32,295 nucleotides of DNA. It comes from SAR324 cluster bacterium lautmerah10 (GTDB lineage Bacteria > SAR324 > NAC60-12). The DNA lies in NCBI GenBank assembly GCA_001469005.2, contig LNZD02000110.1, positions 6,861 to 39,155 of the forward strand. Reading direction: 5' to 3'. The position numbers were made by a program, and so were the translations under genes. Shown in pieces: positions 16,517 through 24,333 of this stretch (position 1 is its first letter; each line of letters opens with the position of its first letter). The notes under the pieces were generated by a model. The model was not told where the DNA came from. It searched no databases and saw only the letters and a program-made list of their open reading frames with translations.

Positions 16517-16696
16517 ATGAACCTTGATGGATTAAGAACGGAAGAATTGGACTTTAAATTTAACTCAGGACTTTTGAATTTTGAAAAAATGAGTGATGCT
16601 TGGACGGCTTATCGAGAATTAGTATTAATCCACAAATCTAGTGGAGGCCCTCTCAAAAAACCATCCAAAATTACAGATTATAACTGGGATTTTTAA
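16517..16696 (+). CDS. Candidate 59-residue small protein
   Basis: ATG 16517 to TAA 16696, in the divergent gap between ligA and thrH. The translation starts MNLDGLRTEELDFKFN and contains MSDAWTAYRELVLIHKSS and ITDYNWDF at the end. A stop-free run of this length is unlikely in such AT-rich sequence, and the residue mix (two Trp, two Tyr, balanced charges, amphipathic centre) looks like a real soluble protein. The frame closes upstream at TGA 16490-16492, so ATG 16517 is the first possible ATG. No good ribosome binding site precedes it, which is the main doubt. I recognise no family. Confidence 0.45.
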   Translation: MNLDGLRTEELDFKFNSGLLNFEKMSDAWTAYRELVLIHKSSGGPLKKPSKITDYNWDF

Positions 16697-16744
16697 TAAA
16701 GTACGAGGATGATTAAAGCACAATTTTTATTCTGAAATCCTTCC

Positions 16745-17359
16745 ATGATTCTAACCTGCCTCGACCTTGAAGGGGTTTTGATTCCTGAAATTTGGATCAA
16801 TCTTGCGGAAAAGATGGGAATTGAGGAACTCAAACTGACTACCCGCGATATTCCGGATTATGATGATTTAATGCAATATCGAATCGGAATCTGTAACAAA
16901 CACCAGATTCGTCTCGATGACATTCATGAAGTGGTTCAACAGTTGGATCCATTGGATGGCGCAGTAGAATTTCTCTCATGGTTAAGAGAAGAAAGTGAAG
17001 TGGTGATTCTTTCCGACACCTTTCGTGAATTTGCCAAGCCGATGATGAGCAAACTCAATCATCCGACTCTGTTCTGTCACAATATCGAAATCGACTCCAA
17101 CCGTCAGATTTCAGGGTATCGTCTCCGGCTCAAGGATCAAAAGAGGCACGCAGTTAAATCATTCAAAAGTCTCAACTTCACGGTGAATGCTGTTGGGGAT
17201 TCTTATAATGACCTTCCGATGCTTGAAGAAGCGGATCATTCGATATTGTTCAGACCTCCGGCTCGCCTGCTAGATGAAAAACCGGAATATCAGGTGGTCC
17301 ATTCTCATGAAGAACTCAAGAGCGAATTACAAAATATTTTCTCCAACCATGGTTCTTGA
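16745..17359 (+). CDS. thrH: Bifunctional phosphoserine phosphatase / homoserine phosphotransferase ThrH
   Basis: HAD-superfamily enzyme that removes phosphate from phosphoserine or transfers it to homoserine, linking serine and threonine synthesis in the cytoplasm. At 204 residues it matches the ThrH length. It begins MILTCLDLEGVLIPEIW with nucleophile D7 in DLEGV, a form characteristic of ThrH, followed by TTRDIPDYDDLM. HAD motif II is VVILSDTF, and the C-terminal motif is AVGDSYNDLPMLEEA with the metal-binding aspartates. rlmB begins one base or less after its stop (TGA at 17357-17359), so the two are likely translated from one message. The family call is strong from motif order and length. 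Confidence 0.93.
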   Translation: MILTCLDLEGVLIPEIWINLAEKMGIEELKLTTRDIPDYDDLMQYRIGICNKHQIRLDDIHEVVQQLDPLDGAVEFLSWLREESEVVILSDTFREFAKPMMSKLNHPTLFCHNIEIDSNRQISGYRLRLKDQKRHAVKSFKSLNFTVNAVGDSYNDLPMLEEADHSILFRPPARLLDEKPEYQVVHSHEELKSELQNIFSNHGS

Positions 17360-17362
17360 GTG

Positions 17363-18163
17363 ATGCATAGAAAAGCTCGACGCCATCAAAAAAATCATGA
17401 AATTCTCTTTGGAGTGCATCCTGTTCGTGAAGCAATTCTGCAGAAAAAAAGAAACTTTCAAAAACTCTATTTGAATAAAACCAAAGGAGCCAACAAACGC
17501 TTGCAGGAAATTCATGATCTCGCCGGAAGACAAAAGATCCTTATCGAAGAAGCAGGAAATGAGCTATTGGAACAATTAACCGGGCGGACTTCTCATCAGG
17601 GAACTGCACTCCAGTGTTCTCCTCTTCCTGAATCAAGCTGGGAATCTTTAAAGTCTGAGAAAAGAGAATCCCTAGATACCCTTGTGGTTTTGGACCAAAT
17701 CGAAGATCCCCAGAATCTAGGAGCGATCATAAGGAGTTGCGGATTTTTTAAAATGAAAGCACTGGTTCTTCCGAAGGACCATTCCTGCTCCATTTCCCCT
17801 GTAGTTTCAAAAGCTTCTGCAGGAGTTGCGGAGTGGTTCCCTGTGATCAGAGAAACCAACATCAACCGCATGCTTGAGAAGAAGAAAAAAGAAGGTTATT
17901 GGGTGCTGGGGCTTGATGCCCAAGCGGATGATGAAATTGATAGCCTCAAGGTTGATCGTCCTTTTGTCCTTGTACTTGGTAATGAGGGGCAGGGCCTGAG
18001 GCCCCTTGTCCAAAAAAACTGTGACTTGATGTATCGTATCGGAGGGAATTCTGATGTCGATTCACTCAATGTGAGTAATGCTGCAGCCATTGCCTTGCAC
18101 AAATTCTATACATCCAGTACCAATTTGGGTCTGGTTCCTGAATTGCAAAGCTCCAAAACTTAA
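17363..18163 (+). CDS. rlmB: 23S rRNA (guanosine-2'-O-)-methyltransferase RlmB / SpoU family
   Basis: SPOUT-fold enzyme that 2'-O-methylates a guanosine in the 23S rRNA peptidyl-transferase region using S-adenosylmethionine. It has 266 residues from ATG 17363; a GTG at 17360 directly after the thrH stop is an equal alternative. The N-terminal substrate-binding domain starts at EILFGVHPVREAIL (13-26). The SpoU motifs are motif 1 LDQIEDPQNLGAIIRS (110-125), motif 2 LGNEGQGLR (205-213) and motif 3 SLNVSNAAAIALH (234-246), which form the trefoil knot. It is translationally linked to thrH and followed after 27 bases by fliJ. Closely related paralogs such as TrmH exist, but the N-terminal domain and length fit RlmB. 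Confidence 0.9.
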   Translation: MHRKARRHQKNHEILFGVHPVREAILQKKRNFQKLYLNKTKGANKRLQEIHDLAGRQKILIEEAGNELLEQLTGRTSHQGTALQCSPLPESSWESLKSEKRESLDTLVVLDQIEDPQNLGAIIRSCGFFKMKALVLPKDHSCSISPVVSKASAGVAEWFPVIRETNINRMLEKKKKEGYWVLGLDAQADDEIDSLKVDRPFVLVLGNEGQGLRPLVQKNCDLMYRIGGNSDVDSLNVSNAAAIALHKFYTSSTNLGLVPELQSSKT

Positions 18164-18190
18164 CCTGAATCGTTCTGAATTTCCGATACC

Positions 18191-18631
18191 ATGCCCCGTT
18201 TTCGCCTAGAAACTGCTCTCAAAGTCCGAGAAAGGCTTGAAAAATTGTACCAGAAGGCATTGGCGGAGCAGGTGCAGATCCAACAGGAACTGCGTGATCA
18301 CAAAAAATTGATGGAAGGTGCGTTGGAAACTCATGATCTGAATCTCAACCAATCTAAAAAATCTGGATTTACGGTCATGCAGCTGCAGATGAGTGATCAT
18401 TTTAAGGAGCGTTTGGGTCTTCAAATGGAAGTCAACCAGAATCAGTTGAAAGAACAGGAGCAGGTTATTGAACTGAAACGCCAGGAATTGACCCGGGCAA
18501 CTCAAAAAAAGAGAGTTCTTGAAATTCTTAAAGAAAAACAGCAGCAGCGTTTTGAAGAAGAAATGGACCGACAGGAACGTCAGGAAGCGGATGAAATTGC
18601 CCAGGGTTTGCGTAGGTACTCGGTTCAGTGA
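18191..18631 (+). CDS. fliJ: Flagellar export protein FliJ
   Basis: Coiled-coil stalk protein of the flagellar type III export ATPase (FliHIJ) that couples ATP hydrolysis and chaperone escort to the export gate. At 146 residues it has the usual length. It begins MPRFRLETALKVRERLEKLY, the FliJ N-terminal pattern (F-x-L-x-x-x-L-x-x-R-x-x-x-E), and is helical and charged throughout, ending RQERQEADEIAQGLRR. It is placed directly before a MotE-like gene and fliK, as in many flagellar clusters, but fliI and fliH are not beside it; rlmB occupies that position. FliJ is weakly conserved, so the call rests on pattern plus neighbours. Confidence 0.85.
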   Translation: MPRFRLETALKVRERLEKLYQKALAEQVQIQQELRDHKKLMEGALETHDLNLNQSKKSGFTVMQLQMSDHFKERLGLQMEVNQNQLKEQEQVIELKRQELTRATQKKRVLEILKEKQQQRFEEEMDRQERQEADEIAQGLRRYSVQ

Positions 18632-18694
18632 TTCGAAAATGGAAAATATACTTCTACTGGACCATCATTCTGTTTCCTAAAACATTAAAGATTT

Positions 18695-19294
18695 ATGAAT
18701 CGTGTTTTGAAAAAAATTAAAAATATCAGTCTATTATGCTTCTTCTTTATGCTGATAATGCAGGTACGGCCCGCTTATAGCATACCCTCCTCCCTTGAAG
18801 AGTTTCAGCAGATGTTTGGAAATCTCTGCTATGAATACGGGTTGGATTTTTGTGCAAGTCCTCCAAAATCTGAAGAAGAGGGGAATAAGCGCAAAGAGTT
18901 CACAGAAACCGAAAAACAGATCCTAACCCGGCTTTCCCGTCAGCAGTCAAGAATGCAGGAACGGGAAATGGATATGGATCGAAGGGAACAGCAACTTAAA
19001 GCTCTGCAGGAAGATGTTCAAAGACAGATCAGTCAACTGGAAAAACTTCAGCAGGAAATTGAAAGAGACATTGAAAGCAAGAAAACACAGGATGATGCGC
19101 TCCTCGATAAAGCGGTCAGTTTTTATGCTAAAATGGATGCAGCAACAGCTGCACAGTCGATCAATCAGCTTGAAACCAAAGTTGCTGTGTCCATCTTGAT
19201 GCGGATGAAAGAAAAACAGGCAGCGGATGTACTTTCTAACATCCCTCCTGACCAATCAGCAAAATTGATTGCTGAAATAGCAAAGAAAAAATAA
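18695..19294 (+). CDS. MotE-like flagellar coiled-coil protein
   Basis: A 199-residue exported protein. The N-terminal hydrophobic segment ISLLCFFFMLIMQVRPAYS (about 10-28) can serve as signal or anchor. A charged coiled coil follows (about 68-135; for example MDRREQQLKALQEDVQRQIS). The C-terminal part (about 145-199), with LDKAVSFYAKMDAATAAQS and ETKVAVSILMRMKEKQAADVLSNI, is the MgtE_N-like repeat seen in MotE/FlbB proteins. In other bacteria these are periplasmic partners of the motor stator (MotE stabilises MotC; FlbB belongs to the spirochaete collar). It lies between fliJ and fliK, the normal place for this family. The precise role here is inferred. Confidence 0.8.
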   Translation: MNRVLKKIKNISLLCFFFMLIMQVRPAYSIPSSLEEFQQMFGNLCYEYGLDFCASPPKSEEEGNKRKEFTETEKQILTRLSRQQSRMQEREMDMDRREQQLKALQEDVQRQISQLEKLQQEIERDIESKKTQDDALLDKAVSFYAKMDAATAAQSINQLETKVAVSILMRMKEKQAADVLSNIPPDQSAKLIAEIAKKK

Positions 19295-19344
19295 ACGAAT
19301 TTGAGAGTGATTGGGTTGCTAAAGAACCCGACAGTTTATCAAAT

Positions 19345-19367
19345 AACTTAAGAATAAGTTTATTTTT
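19345..19367 (+). terminator. Weak AT-only hairpin followed by T-run
   Basis: AACTTA-AGAA-TAAGTT followed by TATTTTT, 50 bases after the MotE-like gene. The stem has only one G-C pair per arm, so termination would be inefficient at best. It may instead attenuate the transcript before fliK. Confidence 0.2.
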
Positions 19368-19477
19368 ATGAAATTATAATTGTTTTGTTCAGGAAGAACA
19401 GAACGTATTCAGTTCAATTCGGTTTAACTCACTGGAACAGCAAAGTTGCTGAAAACCATGCGGTGATAAAAACCAAA

Positions 19478-19549
19478 CCAAGGAACGGTTAAACCACCAT
19501 GATTGCAGTAAATCAGGTACTTACACCGAAAGTAACCCAAGGAACGGTT
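19478..19549 (+). repeat. 13-bp direct repeat across the fliK start
   Basis: CCAAGGAACGGTT occurs at 19478-19490, where its AAGGAA acts as the distal ribosome binding site, and again at 19537-19549 inside codons 13-17 of fliK. The two copies are 59 bases apart. It probably arose by a small duplication, and a regulatory role is only possible. Confidence 0.4.
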
Positions 19550-20878
19550 GCTGATGAAGCAGTTGCAGATCCTGAGATTCCTTTTTCCAATACTCTTGAT
19601 GAGTTGCTTGAAGATTCCATGACGGAATTTGAAGCAGAGGATCTTTTACTGGGTGAACTTGAGGAGGGTCAACTTATGGCTGAGCAAGGGCTTGGAGAAG
19701 AAGCAATTCTTGTTGAGGAAAATATCCTTGAAACCTTGACGGATGATGAAAATCAGATTGCTCTAGCAGTTCCCATGGCTCCTGAATTTGTTCCAGATTC
19801 TCAGACTAGAACTCAAACCCAAAATGGAGAATCGATCCATCAGCAGTCAGGCCTGTCCAGACTTGAAGTCCTTCAGCAGGGCAAACAACTGAGTGAAGAG
19901 TTTTTGTTGGTTCCTGAACAAAGGGTTGATAACAAGGCACCAGATAAAAACATACTTGCAAATCTGCAGAATTCCCAGGAAGTGGAACGGCCTTTTGCAG
20001 AACTTATTTCTGAATCAAAATCTGTTTCAAAAGTCAATCTTGACGAATCTTCATCAGCACATCCTTTTACCAACATGAAGGATGTTTTTCAGAAAACTGA
20101 ACCAGTGGCTGAGGTCGGAGACAAGTTGGATCAGATGCAGGCGGTTTTAAAACAACAGTTCCGGGCAGAAAATATTGATGATGTTCAAGCAGAAACTCAG
20201 CAGGAACAGATCCTCAATGCAGGACTGATCAAACCCGGAGAACAAGTTCAGGCTGCAGCTACAAGGGTTCCAATTGAAAGCAGAATACGCATCGGCTCAG
20301 AGCAGACGGAAAGTGCGTTCAGCCTGAAATCAGGCTTGGAGCCTGTTCCAGGACTGGAACCTGTAACAGCGAGCAGCAATTTTCAATCCCAACTCATTTC
20401 AAAAGTTGAAGGGGCACAACAGACCCAAAACAATGTCCAGGCTCCTGAACTTCCATTTGATGTGGAACAGGTGATGGGGAGGGTCAGGGTATTACGTGAG
20501 AACGACTCCCAGCAAATCACTTTGAGGCTGCAACCGGACCATCTGGGTCAGGTCACCATGAAAGTCCGGCAGACGGGTGGTGAGCTTCAGGTTGATATGC
20601 GAGTGGACAACATGATGGCAAAACAGATCATCGAAGCCGGTTTCGACACCCTGAAATCCCGATTTCTAGATCAGGAACTTGCCTATGATCAGCTTTCTCT
20701 CAACATTGAGGTCGATCAGCGTTCGGCGTCTCAATACGATCGAGATCAGCAAAATTCTGGATTTGGTGAGGAAAATGCATCGCGGTCACGCGGAGAAACG
20801 GAGCAGGAAACAATTCCTGATCCGATGAATTCAAGGCCAATCGTGAATAACGATAGTGCTCTAAACATTTACGTCTGA
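19499..20878 (+). CDS. fliK: Flagellar hook-length control protein FliK
   Basis: Secreted molecular ruler that switches flagellar export from hook to filament subunits. It has 459 residues. The N-terminal three quarters is a Gln/Glu-rich, low-complexity ruler region, as expected. The conserved C-terminal Flg_hook domain (about 324-410) reads QQITLRLQPDHLGQVTMKVR and then GELQVDMRVDN, which matches the family's L-x-P-x-x-L-G-x-[VI] core that contacts FlhB. The tail is hydrophilic. The start at ATG 19499 has AAGGAA 13 bases upstream, longer than ideal. It is followed after 11 bases by flgD, so fliK and flgD form one unit. Confidence 0.88.
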   Translation: MIAVNQVLTPKVTQGTVADEAVADPEIPFSNTLDELLEDSMTEFEAEDLLLGELEEGQLMAEQGLGEEAILVEENILETLTDDENQIALAVPMAPEFVPDSQTRTQTQNGESIHQQSGLSRLEVLQQGKQLSEEFLLVPEQRVDNKAPDKNILANLQNSQEVERPFAELISESKSVSKVNLDESSSAHPFTNMKDVFQKTEPVAEVGDKLDQMQAVLKQQFRAENIDDVQAETQQEQILNAGLIKPGEQVQAAATRVPIESRIRIGSEQTESAFSLKSGLEPVPGLEPVTASSNFQSQLISKVEGAQQTQNNVQAPELPFDVEQVMGRVRVLRENDSQQITLRLQPDHLGQVTMKVRQTGGELQVDMRVDNMMAKQIIEAGFDTLKSRFLDQELAYDQLSLNIEVDQRSASQYDRDQQNSGFGEENASRSRGETEQETIPDPMNSRPIVNNDSALNIYV

Positions 20879-20889
20879 AAAAGGTTTTC

Positions 20890-21681
20890 ATGACTCCAAG
20901 CTCTGTTAATCAAGCCATCCAAATCAATAAAACCGGGTTGAGGAATGCTTCAGCCACCAACAGTATGGGTGGTAAAGAGCTTGGCAAACAGGATTTCCTG
21001 AACCTGCTGATGACACAGATGGCGAATCAGGATCCTTTGGACCCGATGAAGTCCGAAAATATGATGCAACAACTGGCGGCGATGGGCACTGTTGAACAGC
21101 TACAGAACCTCAATAACCAGACAGCACAGTTGATGGCGCTGCAACAGGATATTTCCCGGGCCACTTCAGCAAACCTACTTGGTAAAGACGTTGAGATCGG
21201 GTCCCAGTCTCTTGGCATCACGGAAGGTAAAATTTCTCCCGCAGCTTACAGACTCAGTGGAGATGCGAACCGGGTGCAGGTGATGGTTCATGACGCTCAA
21301 GGTGAGGTCATACGTAAATACAACATAGAAAATCTTGCACAGGGATCACACTCATTTGTTTGGGACGGACGTGATGACGATGGTGACTTAATGCCGGATG
21401 GCAGTTACCACTATAATGTGTATGCCAAAACCGAAAGTGGTGAAGATATCAGTGTCTCGTATTCCAAGACCGGGCAAGTCGGAAGAATTCGCTTTGAAGG
21501 AGCTAAACCGATGGTTGAGGTCAACGGTGAATGGTTGCCCGGCAATGACATCTTAGGAATTGATGATCTTTCTTCCAGTCGATACGGGAATGCATTGCCA
21601 TTGCCCATACGTCAGGAATTGGATAGCAGAAAGCCTAATTTTGAAATGTTGGATCAGGTTAAGCCGGTCCAACTGGATTAG
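20890..21681 (+). CDS. flgD: Flagellar hook capping protein FlgD
   Basis: Scaffold placed at the tip of the growing hook that guides FlgE assembly and is later replaced. It has 263 residues. The N-terminal capping region GKQDFLNLLMTQMANQDPLD (about 32-51) is the family signature. It is followed by helices, then a FlgD Ig-like and tudor-like part with VFVWDGRDDDGD-type sequence (SFVWDGRDDDGDLMPDGSYH, about 156-175). ATG 20890 follows AAAAAGG at good spacing, only 11 bases after the fliK stop. flgE follows, which is the standard order. Confidence 0.95.
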   Translation: MTPSSVNQAIQINKTGLRNASATNSMGGKELGKQDFLNLLMTQMANQDPLDPMKSENMMQQLAAMGTVEQLQNLNNQTAQLMALQQDISRATSANLLGKDVEIGSQSLGITEGKISPAAYRLSGDANRVQVMVHDAQGEVIRKYNIENLAQGSHSFVWDGRDDDGDLMPDGSYHYNVYAKTESGEDISVSYSKTGQVGRIRFEGAKPMVEVNGEWLPGNDILGIDDLSSSRYGNALPLPIRQELDSRKPNFEMLDQVKPVQLD

Positions 21682-21803
21682 TCTGTGTTTTTATGATCAG
21701 AAACGATCAATTATTTAATTCATACGATTCAGATTTTTTCTGGAAAAGGGATTTTTAGAATCAACTGAAAATAAACTTTATTTAATATCACGGAGAATCA
21801 CGA

Positions 21804-23288
21804 ATGGCGTTACTTGGATCATTGGCTACAGGAGCCAGCGGTGTTAAAACCCAGGGCAAATCGATGCAGGTCATCGGTAACAACATTGCCAACGTCAACA
21901 CCTTCGGCTTTAAGCGCAATAATGTTGCGTTTGAAGATCTGATGGGGAATCAGTATCCCCAAGGTGGATCTTTCACCCAGGTCAGTAACGGGGTTAAGAT
22001 CGGCAGTGTGGAGATGGAATTTTCTCAAGGTGCATTTGAGACCACCGCGCTTGCGACCGATATGGCGATTGGAGGCGGTGGCTTTTTCACCGTTATCGAT
22101 CCAGCTACTGGTGCCGAAGCCTATACCCGTAACGGACAGTTTTCCTATGATGTTGAAGGATTCCTTTCAACCGCTCGGGGAATGCGGGTCCAGGCACTTG
22201 AAGTGGACCGCAATACCGGTGAAAGTAAGGGGCTGCCTGGTTCCTTGAAAGTGCTGGGATTGGTAGATCCGCCAAGTGCTTCTGGAAATGGTGCGAATGG
22301 AACAGGTGTCCGGGTTGCAGCAAACCTGGATGCCAATGCAAGTGTCAAAGATGTGCCGGTCGATCCGACCAACATGCTTGACACGATGTACAATTTTGCA
22401 ACCTCGACCACCGTTTATGATCCCTACGGAAATACGCACACCGCTACCATTGCTTTCCGCAAACGTCCTGACCTGCCAGAGCAGGTAGATGCCGCGACAG
22501 GACTGCCTATCCCTGGAACAGGTGTCCGAAACCAGTGGGAATATTACATGATGTTAGATGGCGCTTCCTTAGGACAGGTTCCGGGAACCCAAATTGCGGT
22601 TGGAGGCGGATTCCTGCAATTCACCGATGATGGAAAACTCATTGCTGCTACCAGCGGAAGTTTTGAAGCCCAACCAGGAGGAACTGGGCCAGATGGTCAA
22701 CCACTTCCTGCGGGACCTCCCAGGCTTGTTCCACAACCAGTTGATCCGGCCAGTGGTGTGCCTCAGTTTGCAGTTCCGTTCAACGGTGAAGAACCGATTA
22801 TCTTAGGAGTCCATCTGGGAGATGGTTTCAATCCGGATGATCCTACCGATCCACGGACCGGACTTGACGGCATCACGCAGTTTGCAGGTCGTTACAATGT
22901 ATTGCGTACTTCCGCAGATGGAAATCCCTCAGGTTCCCTAGACAACATCTATGTTGAGAGTGATGGAACCGTGACCGGTGTTTTTGATTCTGGTTATACC
23001 CGGCCGATTGGTAGAATCGTTCTTACCAAATTTGACAATTCTGGAAAATTGGCCCAAATCGGCGACAACCTTCTCCAGGAAACCCTGGGTTCAGGTAAAA
23101 AAGTTACAGGTGAACCGGGAACCGCCGGTTTTGGGGAAGTCCGAAGCATGAGCCTTGAACAGTCGAATGTCGATCTTTCCCAGGAATTTGTGAAGATGAT
23201 TGAATCGCAGCGTGCCTTCCAGGCGAACGCCAAAACGGTCAGCACCTCAGATGAGATGATTTCTGACCTGATCAACATGAAGCGTTAA
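21804..23288 (+). CDS. flgE: Flagellar hook protein FlgE
   Basis: Main subunit of the flagellar hook, exported by the type III apparatus and assembled outside the cell. It has 494 residues. The N-terminal D0 helix has the rod/hook signature GNNIANVNTFGFKR (about 28-41), then FlgE-type VKIGSVEMEFSQGAFETT and GGGGFFTV. The middle is variable, with a Pro/Gly-rich stretch (about 285-320) that includes GPDGQPLPAGPPRLVPQP. The C-terminal D0 helix SNVDLSQEFVKMIESQRAFQ is the matching axial signature. A CGGAGA ribosome binding site lies at good spacing before ATG 21804. It is the last gene of the flagellar run and is closed by the hairpin at 23300. Confidence 0.96.
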   Translation: MALLGSLATGASGVKTQGKSMQVIGNNIANVNTFGFKRNNVAFEDLMGNQYPQGGSFTQVSNGVKIGSVEMEFSQGAFETTALATDMAIGGGGFFTVIDPATGAEAYTRNGQFSYDVEGFLSTARGMRVQALEVDRNTGESKGLPGSLKVLGLVDPPSASGNGANGTGVRVAANLDANASVKDVPVDPTNMLDTMYNFATSTTVYDPYGNTHTATIAFRKRPDLPEQVDAATGLPIPGTGVRNQWEYYMMLDGASLGQVPGTQIAVGGGFLQFTDDGKLIAATSGSFEAQPGGTGPDGQPLPAGPPRLVPQPVDPASGVPQFAVPFNGEEPIILGVHLGDGFNPDDPTDPRTGLDGITQFAGRYNVLRTSADGNPSGSLDNIYVESDGTVTGVFDSGYTRPIGRIVLTKFDNSGKLAQIGDNLLQETLGSGKKVTGEPGTAGFGEVRSMSLEQSNVDLSQEFVKMIESQRAFQANAKTVSTSDEMISDLINMKR

Positions 23289-23299
23289 TCAGATTGAGG

Positions 23300-23321
23300 A
23301 GGCTGGCTTCCGCCAGCCTTT
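23300..23321 (+). terminator. Intrinsic terminator after flgE
   Basis: Perfect 8-bp stem AGGCTGGC / GCCAGCCT with a TTCC loop, 12 bases after the flgE stop, followed by TTTA and later a TTTTT run. It lies between convergent flgE and gntR and can serve the flagellar transcript; the trailing T-tract is modest. Confidence 0.8.
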
Positions 23322-23376
23322 ATCCCTCCTTTTTCCCCTCCTGTCTGCTTGAAAGCAGAAATTCAAAAAAGATATC

Positions 23377-24048
23377 TTAGTTATTCTTATCTGCGTAAGC
23401 TGGATGAATGTCTACCTTTTTCAGCCAGTTGATGATGTGGTTTTCAAGAATTTTCATGCATTCATCAATATTATTTTTTTTAAGGGCTTCCAGAATGCTT
23501 TCATGCTGTTCATGTGATTGTTGAGGTTGTGTCTCGACTTCTCCGGAAATGTAGTTCCTCAAAGCCGCGACCCGCGCATTGATCATCCGGTAGGTGTCTT
23601 TCATGTAACGGTTTTCGCAGTGATTGAAAAACGACTTGTGGAATTGATCATCCAATTCCAGGTATTTCATCTGATTTTCTTTTTTTTGGTTTTTTCTCAT
23701 CAATTTGAATAGTCTTTCCAGATCCTTGAGGAAGGGTTCTCTGTTTCTCTCATGAGAATATCTCAAGGCAAGTGATTCCAAGGCAAAACGTAGTTCGCAT
23801 AGTTCAATGATCTCCGGCTTTTCCATGGAAAAGACAAAAGTCCCTTTCTGGGGTACGATGTTGACCAGTCCCTCCATGTTGAGAAGTGAAAGGGCCTCCC
23901 GGATGGGGGTCTTGCTGACCTGGAGATTCTGCGCCAGAAAATTTTCGGACAAAGACTCCCCCATTTTAAGACGGCCTTCAACAATAGCCTCGCGGATTCG
24001 CTCTGCTGCAATTTCTTTCAAAGATTGTGGTCGATTGATTTCTTCCAT
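23377..24048 (-). CDS. GntR-family transcriptional regulator, FadR/FCD subgroup
   Basis: A 223-residue DNA-binding regulator. ATG 24048 is preferred because GGAG lies eight bases before it; an upstream frame start at 24114 would add 22 residues unlike the family. The winged helix (about 8-75) includes AAERIREAIVEGRLKMGESL, then LAQNLQVSKTPIREAL and GLVNIVPQKGTFV, the classic GntR signature. The FCD effector domain (about 85-215) holds DDQFHKSF, with metal/ligand histidines, and later HEQHESILEALK. Such regulators usually respond to small organic acids or sugar acids and repress a neighbouring operon. It is divergent from rhaB across an AT-rich gap with palindromes, so it likely controls both. 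The effector is unknown. Confidence 0.92.
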   Translation of the reverse strand: MEEINRPQSLKEIAAERIREAIVEGRLKMGESLSENFLAQNLQVSKTPIREALSLLNMEGLVNIVPQKGTFVFSMEKPEIIELCELRFALESLALRYSHERNREPFLKDLERLFKLMRKNQKKENQMKYLELDDQFHKSFFNHCENRYMKDTYRMINARVAALRNYISGEVETQPQQSHEQHESILEALKKNNIDECMKILENHIINWLKKVDIHPAYADKNN

Positions 24049-24067
24049 AAACTTACTCCAAACAATT

Positions 24068-24084
24068 AAAATCTTATATATAAG
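24068..24084. promoter_or_regulatory. Candidate regulator binding site in the gntR leader
   Basis: The bases AAAATCTTATATATAAG include CTTATATATAAG (24073-24084), a perfect 12-bp palindrome 25 bases before the gntR start. The string AAAATCTTATATA recurs exactly at 24310-24322 in front of rhaB, so the regulator may bind both ends of the gap. Palindromes made of A and T arise by chance more often than mixed ones. Confidence 0.35.
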
Positions 24085-24158
24085 TTTGATATATGATCTA
24101 GAATAGAAAATCAAATTTTCTTTAAAGCCATTTGAGAATGAAAAAGATTGTATTGGAA

Positions 24159-24178
24159 AAATTAATGCCGATTAATTT
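24159..24178. repeat. 8-bp inverted repeat in the gntR-rhaB gap
   Basis: AAATTAAT-GCCG-ATTAATTT: perfect 8-bp arms around a 4-base GC loop, the only G/C cluster nearby. GTTATAAC (24182-24189), a second palindrome, follows within four bases. The position in a divergent promoter gap makes an operator plausible. Confidence 0.4.
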
Positions 24179-24309
24179 ATGGTTATAACAAATTTATGAA
24201 ATATCGATTCCAGTTAATACAAATCAATTGTCTTTGATTTTATTAAAGAAAAAAATGATTGATGAAGTAAATAAAATGGAAAAAAAGTAAAAAATATTTG
24301 GTAAAAAAT

Positions 24310-24326
24310 AAAATCTTATATAGAGG
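24310..24326 (+). promoter_or_regulatory. Repeat of the gntR-leader motif plus ribosome binding site of rhaB
   Basis: AAAATCTTATATA (24310-24322) copies 24068-24080. It is immediately followed by GAGG (24323-24326), seven bases before GTG 24334, which fixes the rhaB start at that GTG. A protein bound here would block transcription or translation entry. Confidence 0.45.
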
Positions 24327-24333
24327 AAAATCA

